64,000 bases of DNA from Candidatus Borrarchaeum weybense (GCA_019057385.1 JAHQJS010000004.1:1137068-1201067); one strand, 5' to 3'. Shown: positions 1-9,652, counted from the first letter of the stretch. A program made the numbers and translations. The notes: a model not told the origin generated them from the sequence alone.

Positions 1-896
1 TGAGTAATAACGATCTAGAAGAGATCAAGAATTTAGAATCTCTTACTAATCTCCAGAAATTAAACCTTAGTGGTAACAATATAGTAGAAATCAAAGGATT
101 ATGGCATCTCATTAATCTCCAAGAACTAAACCTCAGTAATAATCAGATGAAAGAGATAAAAGGATTAGCACGTCTTATTAATCTTCAAAAACTACACCTT
201 AGCGAAAACAGTATAGAGGAAATTAGAGGATTAGAGCAACTCATTAATCTTCAAGAACTAGATCTTGGGGGTAACAATATAAAAGAAATTAAAGAATTAG
301 ATGCTCTAACCAGCCTCCAAATTCTAAATCTTCGTTGGAACTATATAAACGAAATTAAGGGCTTGGAGAACCTCACTAACCTCCAAAAACTCTACATGCA
401 TCATAATTTTATCGAAGAGATCAAAGGATTAGAAACCTTTATCAATCTCCAAGAACTAAACCTCAGAAGCAATTATATAAATGAGATTAAGGGCTTAGAG
501 AACCTCAATACACTACAAAAACTATTTCTTGGTAATGATATAGAAGATATCGTAGGGATGGGAAGTCTTGCTGATCTGGAAAAACTAGATCCTCGAAATA
601 CGATAGACGAGATTAAAGGATTAGAACATCTTACCAATCTTATAGAATTGTCCCTTCGTGCTAATGAGATTAAAGAGATACAAGGGTTAGAGAAACTCAT
701 CAACCTCCAAAAACTAGACCTTAGATTCAATCAGATAAAAGAGATAAAGGGATTGGAGCATTTCTCTATGTTACAGGAAGTAAAAATTAGATTTAATCCA
801 ATAAAACACAGTGAAAGCCATTTAGTAGGGAGACCTGGGCAGGAACTTGTAAGATACTGTCGAAAAAAGGTTGAAAAACTAACAAGAAGTGGTTGA
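1..896 (+). CDS. SDS22-like leucine-rich-repeat protein, 5' end cut by the window
   Basis: The reading frame is open from base 3 to the stop at 894-896, so the gene begins before the window; the first internal ATG (147) is not a convincing start because repeats continue upstream of it. About 13 tandem repeats of roughly 22 residues are visible, with the pattern L-x-N-L-Q-x-L-x-L-x-x-N-x-I-x-E-I-x-G-L-E. This is the spacing of the SDS22-like LRR subfamily. Two repeats around base 530-610 are one residue short (LFLGNDIEDI, LDPRNTIDEI). The chain ends in a basic tail (YCRKKVEKLTRSG) without a membrane segment, so the visible part is probably a cytosolic protein-interaction scaffold. The partner is unknown. 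No domain other than LRRs is visible in this part. Confidence 0.9.
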   Translation, partial: SNNDLEEIKNLESLTNLQKLNLSGNNIVEIKGLWHLINLQELNLSNNQMKEIKGLARLINLQKLHLSENSIEEIRGLEQLINLQELDLGGNNIKEIKELDALTSLQILNLRWNYINEIKGLENLTNLQKLYMHHNFIEEIKGLETFINLQELNLRSNYINEIKGLENLNTLQKLFLGNDIEDIVGMGSLADLEKLDPRNTIDEIKGLEHLTNLIELSLRANEIKEIQGLEKLINLQKLDLRFNQIKEIKGLEHFSMLQEVKIRFNPIKHSESHLVGRPGQELVRYCRKKVEKLTRSG

Positions 897-907
897 AAAA
901 CGCGTGA

Positions 908-927
908 GTCCTTTTTTGTTTTTTCTT
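908..927 (+). terminator. T-rich tract after the LRR gene
   Basis: A pyrimidine stretch with two runs of six T lies 12 bases after the stop codon of the LRR gene. T-runs of this kind are the usual intrinsic termination signal in archaea. There is no stem-loop before it. Confidence 0.4.
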
Positions 928-1099
928 GATATACTCGAAAAACTATTAAATACTGTAGTTGATGGAACTAATTCTAATATACTTATCAGAAGTCTTATAT
1001 GAAATCGGCAGATATGGTGAAACGGGATTTTTCAACAATCTTTTCAATTGTTACACGGTTTTTAATGTACAAGGATCGACTTTATAAAGGTGAGCGTAC

Positions 1100-1107
1100 T
1101 ATATAAG
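1100..1107 (+). promoter_or_regulatory. Putative TATA box for the ArsB/NhaD-type transporter
   Basis: TATATAAG lies about 60 bases before the ATG at 1167, which would give a transcript with a leader of roughly 35-40 bases. It fits the archaeal TATA consensus. A purine-rich BRE is not obvious. This is inference from sequence alone. Confidence 0.35.
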
Positions 1108-1166
1108 ATATATCCGCCCAGCTCTTTACTATAAAATTTGTCAAATGCCTTAGGAGCAGTGAATTC

Positions 1167-2447
1167 ATGGTATCAAATGAGCAAATTATCGCATTAGGAA
1201 TTTTTATATTCGTCTTTGCCCTTATAGTCTCTGGCATTAAAGAAAAAACTATTGCTGGCGTTTTTGGACTTGTTTTGTTAGGTTCTTTTAGAATTCTCGC
1301 TGTTGAAGAGATGATCGCATATGTAGACTGGGAAGCAATTATGTTGCTCTTTGGGCTGATGGTAATAGTGGGTGCATTTAGGGAGGCGGGTGTTTTTGCA
1401 TATCTCACAGCCTACATAATCAATTTTACTAAATGTGATCCAAAAAGGATGCATTATATGTTCATTGGCTTGACGGCATTGCTAGCTTCTTTTTTAGATA
1501 GCGTTACGGTAGCGTTGTTTATGGTCACCGTAACGATTATGATTTGCGAGGTGATCGAAGTTAACCCAAAACCGTACATCGTTTCAGAGATTTTGGCAGC
1601 AAATGTAGGCGGAACGGCGACTGCAATAGGTAATCCTCCCAGTATAATGATTGCATCCGCTGCGGGCTTAACATTTGTTGAGTTTGCTGCAAATATGGCT
1701 CCGATAACCATAGCGTGTCTTGTACTTCTTACGCTATTCTTAAGATGGTACTATAAAGATTCCCTAGAGAAAGCTAAAGTTGCGATGGAAAGCTGTCCTG
1801 TAGCCCCTAGAGCACTTGTCACAGATGAAAATCTCTTCAGATTATGTATTATTGTTTTTCTGGTTTTCGTTGGATTAATGATTAGTCATAGTTTTATTCA
1901 TATAAGTCCTGCGATCATTGCATTAGGTTGTTCTGGTGTTCTTTTATTCGTAGGAGGAAAAAAGATGACAAAAATATTACATAAAGTTGAATGGTCGACT
2001 TTACTTTTCTTTGGTTCATTATTTGTTGTTGTAGGAGGACTTGATAAAGTTGGAATCCTATATATAGTTGCTGAAGGTATAGCAGGTCTTATTGGTCAAA
2101 ATATGGTAGCAGGAATATTTTTGATTGCATGGACCTCTGCATTAGGCTCTGCTGTAGTAGATAATATACCTCTGGTTGCTACACTTCTTCCAATTGTATT
2201 TAATATTTCTCAAATCACAGGCCTTGAACAAAAGCCTTTATTGTGGGCTATGGCTCTAGGCGCATGCATGGGTGGTAATTCAACAATTCTTGCATCATCA
2301 GCAGGAATTGTAGCTCAAGCTGCTACCGAGAAAACTAAGTACCCAATTAAATTTTACGAATTTTTAAAGGTTGGCCTACTATCGGTGTTTTTAACAGTTG
2401 GTGTAGGAAGTATTTATCTTGCCATCCGATTCGGAGTTTTTGGTTGA
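1167..2447 (+). CDS. ArsB/NhaD (SLC13-like) family ion transporter
   Basis: The 426-residue protein is almost entirely hydrophobic, with about 11-12 membrane segments. It has the ion-transporter superfamily layout: an N-terminal half with the loop ANVGGTATAIGNPPSIMIAS (about residues 146-165) and a C-terminal half with VVDNIPLVATLLP and MGGNSTILASSAGI. These paired re-entrant hairpin motifs are typical of the ArsB/NhaD/CitMHS group. Members export arsenite, exchange Na+/H+ or carry dicarboxylates, and sequence alone does not separate these. No arsR or arsA homologue lies beside it, which weakly argues against arsenite. The ATG at 1167 is preceded by AGGAGC (1152-1157), a fair ribosome binding site. 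It appears monocistronic. Confidence 0.85.
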   Translation: MVSNEQIIALGIFIFVFALIVSGIKEKTIAGVFGLVLLGSFRILAVEEMIAYVDWEAIMLLFGLMVIVGAFREAGVFAYLTAYIINFTKCDPKRMHYMFIGLTALLASFLDSVTVALFMVTVTIMICEVIEVNPKPYIVSEILAANVGGTATAIGNPPSIMIASAAGLTFVEFAANMAPITIACLVLLTLFLRWYYKDSLEKAKVAMESCPVAPRALVTDENLFRLCIIVFLVFVGLMISHSFIHISPAIIALGCSGVLLFVGGKKMTKILHKVEWSTLLFFGSLFVVVGGLDKVGILYIVAEGIAGLIGQNMVAGIFLIAWTSALGSAVVDNIPLVATLLPIVFNISQITGLEQKPLLWAMALGACMGGNSTILASSAGIVAQAATEKTKYPIKFYEFLKVGLLSVFLTVGVGSIYLAIRFGVFG

Positions 2448-2498
2448 GATAAAAGCCTATAACGGCTCATGATCTATTTTATTGACATAATCTAATTT

Positions 2499-2536
2499 GT
2501 GAAATACCCCACCCTGTCGGAAGGGGGCTTTCCGCC
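2499..2536 (-). repeat. Solitary IS200/IS605-type right end
   Basis: Read on the minus strand this segment is GGAAAGCCCCCTTCC, a short loop, then GGGTGGGG and TATTTCAC. This matches the right-end pattern GGAAGCC-hairpin-GGTAGTTCAC seen at 6051-6085, 17337-17370 and 41009-41040. No matching left end or transposase gene is nearby, so it looks like a decayed remnant. It lies between convergent genes and might now act as a bidirectional terminator. Confidence 0.5.
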
Positions 2537-2543
2537 GATTAAG

Positions 2544-3830
2544 TTAAAATCTAAAGAATGAGAGAAATACAAGGAAGATGAGTACAATAGAGGCTAAAAG
2601 AACTGTGTCTATCATTACATATTTCAATAAATTACGCCCTCCTCCCCCTAGTTTTACATACACCAGTTTATTCATAACAGCGGAGACCACTGCTGCTAGA
2701 ATAGTCATTACTGCAATATAGTCAGATATTCTGCCTTGTGCAAACAAAACAGAGACTGAAAAAATTACAGCACCTGATCCTGCAAAACCTCCAATTACGC
2801 CTGCAATGACCAAACCTGCCTCTCCAAACGTTTGTTGCATTATTAACGTTAAAAATGTAATTCCAACAAATAAGACAATAAATTGCAACGCTGATTTAAA
2901 GGAAAAAGGAGATTCCACTTTAGGGGTTGGCAAACTCATTTCTTTTCGTGGATATCCTCTTACAACACCAGCCATAAATGCCAGCACAAGCGGAATAGCG
3001 GTATATGCTAACAAAATTGGTGCTAAAATTGCGGCAATTAATAGATTTCGTAAGATCATTGTAGCATTTGTAATTACAATCGCTTTCGAGAATAATTTTC
3101 CTTGCTCCTTCTTTTCTCCTGATTTACGTGCAATATTTGTAATACTTGAGACGGTTGCTTCACTATTAGCAACGCCACCAAAACTAGCGAATAGAAACAA
3201 GCCTTTTGTTCCAAACTTGTTGAGCGCAATATAGTTCAGAAATCGAAGGCTCAATAATAGAATTAAAAGATAATATAGCAGACGTAGATTTATAGTGTTA
3301 AAAAAGGGCTCAGTTACATTGGGAATTAAAGGAAATAATAGCAGGAACAAGACACTTAACTCAAGTGCGGCTATTAATTCTTCATAGGTCAATTCTTTTA
3401 CAATATCGCGTAATTCTTCCTTTACACTCAAAATAAGCGTTACAAATAGAGCAACGCTAACCGGGAGTAAAATAAAACCATAACCAACCAAAATCCCCAT
3501 TAGAAATGCAAGTCCAAAGGAAATAGATGTTGTAACGCCAGGATCTTTTGTTTGAGTTATTTTATACCATGTATGCCCACCAATAAGAATTATAGCAAAA
3601 ATTGAACTAACTATCAAAATAATTGAAGCTATCTGTGGAATTAAATCAGCAGCAATAGAGGTAAACGTTCCAAGAAGACTCAATAACCCGAAACTCCGAA
3701 TACCTAGTATTTTAAAATTTCCTTCTTCTCTTGCCGCCTTTTGTCTCTCGACCCCAATGATAGCTCCTGCACTGAAGCCGATTATTATTCTGATGGCTAG
3801 TTCTGCTGAAAGTGATGGTTCGATCTGCAC
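2544..3830 (-). CDS. MgtC/SapB-DUF4010 family membrane protein
   Basis: The N-terminal ~140 residues carry the MgtC/SapB signature: ELAIRIIIGFSAGAIIGVER (residues 10-29), then GIRSFGLLSLLG and four hydrophobic helices. Residues ~150-425 form the DUF4010 domain with 7-8 more helices, including the Gly/Ala-rich segment GGVANSEATVSS and a C-terminal GGFAGSGAVIFSVS. MgtC proteins are linked to Mg2+ homeostasis and phosphate/ATP-synthase control in bacteria; the function of the two-domain form is not established. The start is GTG at 3830 behind GGAAGGA. It is convergent with the transporter at 1167-2447. Confidence 0.85.
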   Translation of the reverse strand: MQIEPSLSAELAIRIIIGFSAGAIIGVERQKAAREEGNFKILGIRSFGLLSLLGTFTSIAADLIPQIASIILIVSSIFAIILIGGHTWYKITQTKDPGVTTSISFGLAFLMGILVGYGFILLPVSVALFVTLILSVKEELRDIVKELTYEELIAALELSVLFLLLFPLIPNVTEPFFNTINLRLLYYLLILLLSLRFLNYIALNKFGTKGLFLFASFGGVANSEATVSSITNIARKSGEKKEQGKLFSKAIVITNATMILRNLLIAAILAPILLAYTAIPLVLAFMAGVVRGYPRKEMSLPTPKVESPFSFKSALQFIVLFVGITFLTLIMQQTFGEAGLVIAGVIGGFAGSGAVIFSVSVLFAQGRISDYIAVMTILAAVVSAVMNKLVYVKLGGGGRNLLKYVMIDTVLLASIVLIFLVFLSFFRF

Positions 3831-4624
3831 AATGTTCCTTCCTAAATAGTGAAATGAAATATTTTTAGAAGATCTTTATATTTCTTTTTTCGATATCAAT
3901 AAAACTGGAAGATAAAACTATAAAGAGGATGGCGCAAACTTGTTGGATAGCTAAACAAATCAACTCCTTTTCAGTACAATAAGATGTGATTAGATAACTA
4001 TAAAATTTACAAAGGTTTCACTGTGAAAATACGTGATGCCAAAATAGTGTGATGATTTTTAAAAGTGCAATTAATCTCCCATATGACTTTAAGAAAAGCA
4101 ATATTACATCAATTAAAAATCTTAAAACAACAGAACTGGTTAAAAGTCCTCATATAAATTTATTTATTAAAGTCTTTGATATAAAAGTTTACCAAATTCT
4201 ATATTTCCGCCAATCGGATGGAATGAAGTCTTCAATGTCTATTTTTTCCGAAATTTGTAAAGAGAATGACTTCTTTTTGTCCTGAACTGCAATGACTATG
4301 CTGTCACTCATCTTTCATCATCAAGAATCCTTTTTGACAATTGTAAAAATTAAACTTTTAGTTATATTAATATCCAACACAATTGTGTAGCTAAATATTT
4401 AAAAATGTTTCCATTTATATTTACAAACGTAAAATTTAGTTATGTAAATATAACGTATCATAATTCCGGCAAATTTTTTCATCAGCATTGTTTTGCCTAA
4501 AATCCACTAAATAACCTTAAAATTTCTTTCAGCTCCATAAAGTCACTAATATCTCAGACCAAGATTGTAAAATCGAAAAATTGAGAAAAAGAAATTAATT
4601 AAGCGCTCTAAATCGTGAATTTAC
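3831..4624. other. AT-rich intergenic stretch with no convincing gene
   Basis: About 800 very AT-rich bases separate the DUF4010 gene from the TnpB element. A 78-codon frame (4049-4285) has no good ribosome binding site and no recognisable motif, so I do not call it. The last ~30 bases (4595-4624) appear to be the displaced original 3' end of the M1 aminopeptidase gene: on the minus strand they would encode VNSRFRALN followed by TAA. Confidence 0.5.
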
Positions 4625-4803
4625 ATGCAACGACACAAGAATGCCCCATAGCTTGAACTTGGGGATGAATTGTATCAAGCGATTACGTTTATAACTTCTT
4701 GAAAATTTTGCTGAGTTTATAAACAAGGATATAGTAAGTAGAGTGAGAATCTGTATGCTTAATCATTATCTGGATAGTTTAGTTTGTGCGGAGAACTTGT
4801 GTC

Positions 4804-6075
4804 ATGTCAATTAAGAACGAGCGGATCAAAGTTACATTGAAGGACACTAAGGAGCGCCGTAAACAGATGGAATGTCGGGTGTATACCGTCAAGCTTGACC
4901 ACTCGCACTTAAACCAAAACTCCTTAAAAATCTTAAAGCGATTATTCTTGGAAGCGAAATGGCTGTACAATTATTGTGTGGGTCATCCTGATGTGTTTTC
5001 TATTGATGATAAAATAAAGGCCGTGCCGGTGAAGGTTAAAGACCAGTTTGAACTTCGCCAATTAAGGCAGTTATCGTCACACATGCGTCAGAGCATCATT
5101 ACGCGCACCCAACAGAATATCCGTGGCTTAGCGCGTGTGAAAGCCAAGGGTCACAAAGTTGGACGGTTGAAGTTTAAGTCGTACGTGAAATCCATCCCGC
5201 TCAAGCAATACGGCAATACCTACAAGCTCATCAACGGTAACTACTTGCAGCTTCAAAGGCTACCACAACAATTGCGTGTCAACGGCTTGGAACAACTGCC
5301 ATCTAATTGTGAATGTGCCAATGCTACCTTACTGCACCAGCATGGCGATTATTACGTGGCGATAACTACCTATACCTCACGAGAACACAAACCAGCGATG
5401 GTAGTGCCAGCAAAATCAATTGGCATTGATTTTGGGGTAAAGAATCAGTTATCGCTGTCGAACGGCGTACATATATGATACAAGATACCAGTTACGCGCC
5501 GTATCAAGCAGTTGTGTAAGAAATTAAGTTGTAAACAGTATCGCAGTAAGAATTGGTGGAAAACGCTCTATAAGTTGCTCAAAGCCTACGCCAAAACCAC
5601 CAATATTAAACGGGACATTCGCAATAAACTGGTTCATTTCCTCGCCACCAATTTCCAAATGGTGTGTTATCAAAATGAGAATTTAGGCGCCTGGCAACGC
5701 CTGTGGGGTAGAAGAATGCTGTCAACCAGCCTGGGTGGAATCATACGCATGCTTGAAGTCAAGGTGCATACACCGGTGGAAATTGACCGTTTCTTTCCCT
5801 CTACCAAGATTTGTTCGCGTTGCGGTCATCAGCGGACTATGAGTTTAGAAGAACGCACCTATGTGTGTCAGCATTGCGGTCTGGTGATAGACCGTGATTA
5901 TAACAGCAGTTGTGTGCTAGAACACGAAGGTCATAAAATACTAGGTAGGGGACCTACCGAAGTTACGCCTGCGGAGACTAATACCTCTACCTTAACGTTG
6001 GAATATCTGAACCAGATAGCCTACGTTAAGGCAAGTATGGTCGCAGAAACAGGAAGCCTCACCGCTTTCGCATGA
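4804..6075 (+). pseudogene. tnpB: TnpB RNA-guided nuclease, interrupted by an in-frame TGA
   Basis: One frame runs from ATG 4804 to the stop at 6073-6075 with a single TGA at 5476-5478, in the segment NGVHI-stop-YKIPVTRRIK just after the first RuvC motif. All three RuvC acidic positions are present: Asp in GIDFGVKNQL, Glu in NENLGAWQRL and Asp in IDRDYNSSC. The zinc ribbon CSRCGH...CQHCG is also intact. So a single nonsense change appears to be the only lesion. Full length would be about 420 residues, normal for TnpB. The 3' end of the frame overlaps the presumed omega-RNA and right end. GC content is clearly higher than in neighbouring genes. Readthrough is possible but nothing supports it. 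Confidence 0.85.
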
Positions 6076-6085
6076 GGTAGTTCAC
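5940..6085 (+). ncRNA. Putative omega-RNA (reRNA) 3' scaffold of the TnpB element
   Basis: In IS200/IS605 systems the guide RNA scaffold covers the tnpB 3' end and the right end, with the guide taken from the flank beyond. Here the segment contains GGTAGGGGACCTACC, a perfect small hairpin, a GCCTGCGGAGAC stretch and the terminal right-end hairpin. The guide would be read from 6086 onward, inside the aminopeptidase gene. Inference from position and structure only. Confidence 0.4.
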
Positions 6086-8533
6086 TTCCATTCTCTCAAT
6101 CGCCATTTTTATTGCGTCTGCATGTTTATCATAAAACGGCGCGTTAAGTAGAGTGTTTCTAACATCATCTTCATTGCCTAGCCCTCCACTTGTCGCTACA
6201 ACAAGAAAAACTCTTTGGAAATGCATTGGATGTAATTTTTGGAGTTCTTCGAGGTTATCTACAAACCATTGCCAGCTATCATCTGTGAATGCAAGATTGT
6301 TTCCTGCACTGGCGATAGTAATATATTTGTTTTTGAGCGGTAATTCAACTAACGCAAACTTTAATGCCTCAAGTACTTTATCTTTTGTGTTGAAGCCTCC
6401 AAGAGCGCTTGTAATCATTATTTTTTCAGTTTCAGGCGTTTCTTCAGCCAAAACTCTGTTCTTAAAATAGTCCATTGCCTGTTCGTTGACTTCAGCTCCT
6501 ATTCTTAATATTGTTGAGCGTAGATCCGCATGAATCGATTTACCATCTAAAATATCTTGAAATTTGGCTCTTCCGAATTCTGCAATCTTCTCGGAACCAA
6601 ACTTGAAAGCGGCCCAAAGGAGAGCGGCTCTTGTGTCTGAATCTTGAGGTGTTTCATCCGTCTTTGGCTCTAATCCATAAACTTCAAGTGCATTTAATGA
6701 GATTTTTTTGCCAATAGCCATTATTTTGTCTCTCATAGGTTTGCTTATAAAATAAGCGTGTCTCAAATGCCCTATCAGAGAGTCAACAGGTAATGGCCTA
6801 GTCTCTTTAACAAACCAGTTTTCGACAAATTCCAGGTATTCCTTTAAGGAATAATCCCCTCTTCTAACCAGAGCATAAAAATCGTTTTCAATCCCAAAAC
6901 TGTCTACTGGGTTTAGTTTCTGTTCTTTAATCAACTTGCCTAACTTAGTTAACATCTCTTTTTCATACTTGACTCGATAAAATGCCATATGGTTTGTATT
7001 CAACTTAAAAGCGATTGTATCTTCTGGAATTGATACACTTAGAGTTTGTTCTTTCATGATTGTAGTGATTGTTTTTGTTTCTCCATTCTTCAGGAAGAGT
7101 AAAATGTCAATTGGTAGTAGCCAAGTCTTATCTGATTTGTGTGGTAAAAACTTAAACTCTTCCTGTTTGAGGAATAAACTATTATCTTGTCTTCTTACTT
7201 CAACGATGGGAAAGCCTGACTGATGAATCCAAGATTCAGCAAATTCCTTTACCGGTTTGCCAGATGCTTCTTCAAGTGCAGACCAAAATTCTTCTGATGT
7301 TGTGTTTGAGTATGCGTATGTAGTTAGATAGTGATTTAAACCCGTTTTAAAATTCTCTTCTCCTAAAAATGAAAAAACTAGCATCCTAAGTATACAAGCA
7401 CCCTTTGAATAAATAATTGGTGCGCTTGCTGCATCTATGCTGGCTTCTTCCTCGCCAGGAAGTTCAATTGGCATAGTTTCAATTAGTGAGTCTCTTCCCA
7501 GAGCCTCAATCAGGTCATCATTAATGAAGCGATCCCACATTTCCCATTCTGGATGGTAATGCGCGACAATGACGAAATTGCCAAAAAAGGTAGCAAACGA
7601 TTCGTTAAGCCACAGATATTTCCAATCCTCAGGAGTGACCAAATCTCCAAACCACATGTGTGCTGTCTCATGCGCAACCGTCATTGCGACTCCTATCAGA
7701 CCCCGTTTAGATGTTATCCCTGGCCACACTAACAGGGCGTTCTCACGATACAATGTAGCGCCCCAGTTTTCCATTGCACCAAAAGCAAAATCAGATACGG
7801 CAATATAATCACATTTCGGGAGAGGAAATTTAACACCTGTATATTCTTCTCCAAAAGTTAATGATTGTCGTGCTATTTCTAGGCCAAACTTGCCATATTG
7901 TATTTTTCCTGGAGTTGTTGCTACTCTAACTAATGGTTTTGTAGATGAATCTTCAATGAATTCGAAATCTCCTACACCAAGAAAAACGAGATATGTGGAC
8001 ATGGGTGGAGTACGTTCAAATCGAACCAACTTCTTTCCGTCACCCAGGTACTTTTCTTCAATAATGGGCATATTGCTTATCGCTTTAAGATTTTCAGCAA
8101 TGATAAATTCGATGTCGAAAGTTGCTTTCTTTGCTGGATGATCGAAGCATGGAAACGCTCGCCGCGCATCTCTCTCCTCAAATTGAGTAACAGCAACGTA
8201 TCTTTCTTCTCCTTCAATTTCATATTTTGAACGATAGAAGCCAATCAGTAAGTCGTTGATATTCCCAGTATAATCAATTGACAGCTCGATAGTGTCTTTC
8301 ATTGTTTCTGGAAGCATTATTGTTGTTTCTTGCTTATCAGCATCAAAAGAGAATTCACAATCGTGGAATGTCTCATCTTTTTTTACCTTACAACTCCGGA
8401 AAATCAAATCATTTACATTCAAAACAACTTTGTCAACTGATTTTTCAGCCTTTGTTTCGATATCAATTCTTCCCTCAAAGGTGAAAGTATCTAGATTTGG
8501 TTCTAAATGAATTGTGTAATTTACAGGTTCCAT
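6059..8533 (-). CDS. M1 family zinc aminopeptidase with an IS-derived C-terminal tail
   Basis: Gluzincin aminopeptidase of 824 residues, resembling tricorn-interacting factors F2/F3, which trim peptides released by proteasome or tricorn. The exopeptidase motif GAMEN is at residues 252-256, the zinc site HETAH at 288-292 and the third ligand in NESFATFFGN about 19 residues later. An N-terminal beta-saddle, catalytic domain and C-terminal ERAP1-like helical domain are present at normal length. The start ATG follows GAGGGAGAAT. The last residues, VNYLMRKR and the stop, are encoded by the right end of the TnpB element (up to base 6085). The predicted original tail, VNSRFRALN, now lies at 4595-4624. 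The catalytic domain is untouched, so activity is probably kept. Confidence 0.93.
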   Translation of the reverse strand: MEPVNYTIHLEPNLDTFTFEGRIDIETKAEKSVDKVVLNVNDLIFRSCKVKKDETFHDCEFSFDADKQETTIMLPETMKDTIELSIDYTGNINDLLIGFYRSKYEIEGEERYVAVTQFEERDARRAFPCFDHPAKKATFDIEFIIAENLKAISNMPIIEEKYLGDGKKLVRFERTPPMSTYLVFLGVGDFEFIEDSSTKPLVRVATTPGKIQYGKFGLEIARQSLTFGEEYTGVKFPLPKCDYIAVSDFAFGAMENWGATLYRENALLVWPGITSKRGLIGVAMTVAHETAHMWFGDLVTPEDWKYLWLNESFATFFGNFVIVAHYHPEWEMWDRFINDDLIEALGRDSLIETMPIELPGEEEASIDAASAPIIYSKGACILRMLVFSFLGEENFKTGLNHYLTTYAYSNTTSEEFWSALEEASGKPVKEFAESWIHQSGFPIVEVRRQDNSLFLKQEEFKFLPHKSDKTWLLPIDILLFLKNGETKTITTIMKEQTLSVSIPEDTIAFKLNTNHMAFYRVKYEKEMLTKLGKLIKEQKLNPVDSFGIENDFYALVRRGDYSLKEYLEFVENWFVKETRPLPVDSLIGHLRHAYFISKPMRDKIMAIGKKISLNALEVYGLEPKTDETPQDSDTRAALLWAAFKFGSEKIAEFGRAKFQDILDGKSIHADLRSTILRIGAEVNEQAMDYFKNRVLAEETPETEKIMITSALGGFNTKDKVLEALKFALVELPLKNKYITIASAGNNLAFTDDSWQWFVDNLEELQKLHPMHFQRVFLVVATSGGLGNEDDVRNTLLNAPFYDKHADAIKMAIERMEVNYLMRKR

Positions 8534-8704
8534 CTATTCTCCCTCTTTCTAGAATTATAATGACTAATCGAATCAACTGTTTTGAATATTATTCGTTATT
8601 AAGTTTATAGATGATATCCTGATTACTTGTGACACAAAAAACCAAATCAATTATATCTTATGTTGTACAAGAATTCAAAAGAAACAGTGATAGGAAGTGA
8701 TAAT

Positions 8705-9289
8705 GTGTCAATGCAATATTGCCCTCACTGTGGTGCTGCATTAGATGATCCTAGTGCTAAGTTTTGTCCAAGTTGTGGCGCATCAGTAGCTGTTGCAGTT
8801 ACTCCTACAACAGAAGTACCGCCACCTCCACCGCCTCCACCAACTGAAGTTCCACCTCCTCCCGTTTCTCCAGCAGTACAGGTTGAATACGCTGGCTTCT
8901 GGGAACGTCTTTTGGCATTTATTCTTGACGTAATAATCATTGGTATTGTAAGTTGGATAGGATTTTTTGCGATTATTGGTGGTGCGATGGATTATCTTGG
9001 TCTCAGTGGCCTATTTTCTTGGTTACTAGCATTTCTTTACTTTTGGGCATTGGAATCATTTAATAGAGGACAGACTATAGGAAAAATTGCCTTAAAGCTA
9101 AGGACAGTTGATGAATATAATCTTGAGCCGGCAACACCAGGCAACCTTGTCATCAATAATCTTAGTAGAGGCTGGTGGGTCATTATATTAGACTTCATAA
9201 TTGGCATTTTAGCGAATCACGGCGACGTACAAAAACGTATAAGAATTCTACAAAACTTAAGTAAGACAGTGGTTATAAAAACAACTTAA
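8705..9289 (+). CDS. Zinc-ribbon plus RDD-domain membrane protein
   Basis: The N-terminus carries a double-CxxC zinc ribbon (QYCPHCGAAL ... KFCPSCGA), followed by a proline-rich linker (two runs of PPPPP-like sequence with TEV), and then an RDD domain with GFWERLLAFILDVIIIG and two further hydrophobic segments including an RGQTIGKIALKLR loop. RDD proteins are small membrane proteins of unclear function, sometimes linked to Na+ or compatible-solute transport. GTG 8705 is preferred because AGGA lies at 8692-8695; ATG 8711 is the alternative. It is divergent from the aminopeptidase. Confidence 0.8.
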   Translation: MSMQYCPHCGAALDDPSAKFCPSCGASVAVAVTPTTEVPPPPPPPPTEVPPPPVSPAVQVEYAGFWERLLAFILDVIIIGIVSWIGFFAIIGGAMDYLGLSGLFSWLLAFLYFWALESFNRGQTIGKIALKLRTVDEYNLEPATPGNLVINNLSRGWWVIILDFIIGILANHGDVQKRIRILQNLSKTVVIKTT

Positions 9290-9332
9290 AACTCTTAATA
9301 TCATTTTTTTCTTTTTCTTCAACAAAATCCGA

Positions 9333-9455
9333 CTATATCCGTCTCCAAAAACCACAGGATGCACATCTTTGAGTGCTATGCGAAAGTATATACATTGGAA
9401 GTCCACATCTAGGACAGATAAGCCCTCTGTTAATTCGCTTAGATACTCCTTCCAT
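9333..9455 (-). CDS. 40-residue zinc-ribbon protein
   Basis: This short frame reads MEGVSKRINRGLICPRCGLP at its start and contains a second pair, CASCGFW, 18 residues after the first. CPRC and CASC form a complete four-cysteine zinc ribbon. No strong ribosome binding site is seen, so the exact start is uncertain. A similar stand-alone mini zinc ribbon lies at 25246-25362. Function unknown; nucleic-acid or protein binding is possible. Confidence 0.55.
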   Translation of the reverse strand: MEGVSKRINRGLICPRCGLPMYILSHSTQRCASCGFWRRI

Positions 9456-9652
9456 TTTTTTCAACCACTTAAGGTATTACTTGGATGTTACACAAACCCT
9501 GAGTAATCTATATTCTGTTGATAATTCTACGTTTTTAAAGAAGCAATGAGATCAACCAATTTTTAAGCAAGGTGATTCTAAATACTTTGTTAATCTCAGG
9601 AATTGATGAAGAGACTTTTTACATCTCTTTCATATAATTTGGAAGCATGAAA

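Larger units (their letters stand above)
4625..6085 (+). mobile_element. IS200/IS605-type element, TnpB only, inserted in the aminopeptidase 3' end
   Basis: The left flank is TTAC (4621-4624), the classic target of IS200/IS605 elements. The left end holds CCCCA, a loop, then TTGGGGATGAA (about 4643-4669); the right end is AGGAAGCCTCACCGC, a loop, then ATGAGGTAGTTCAC, finishing at 6085. Joining base 4624 to 6086 restores a continuous minus-strand frame for the M1 aminopeptidase C-terminus, which supports both boundaries and shows there is no target duplication. Only tnpB is carried, and it is broken. No tnpA is present, so movement would need a transposase in trans. Confidence 0.8.

Noticed and set aside
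4049..4285. 78-codon plus-strand frame in AT-rich intergenic DNA
   Set aside because: No ribosome binding site, no recognisable motif, and composition like the surrounding non-coding DNA.
5476..5478. Selenocysteine reading of the TGA in tnpB
   Set aside because: No Sec function is known in TnpB and the position is not a redox site.
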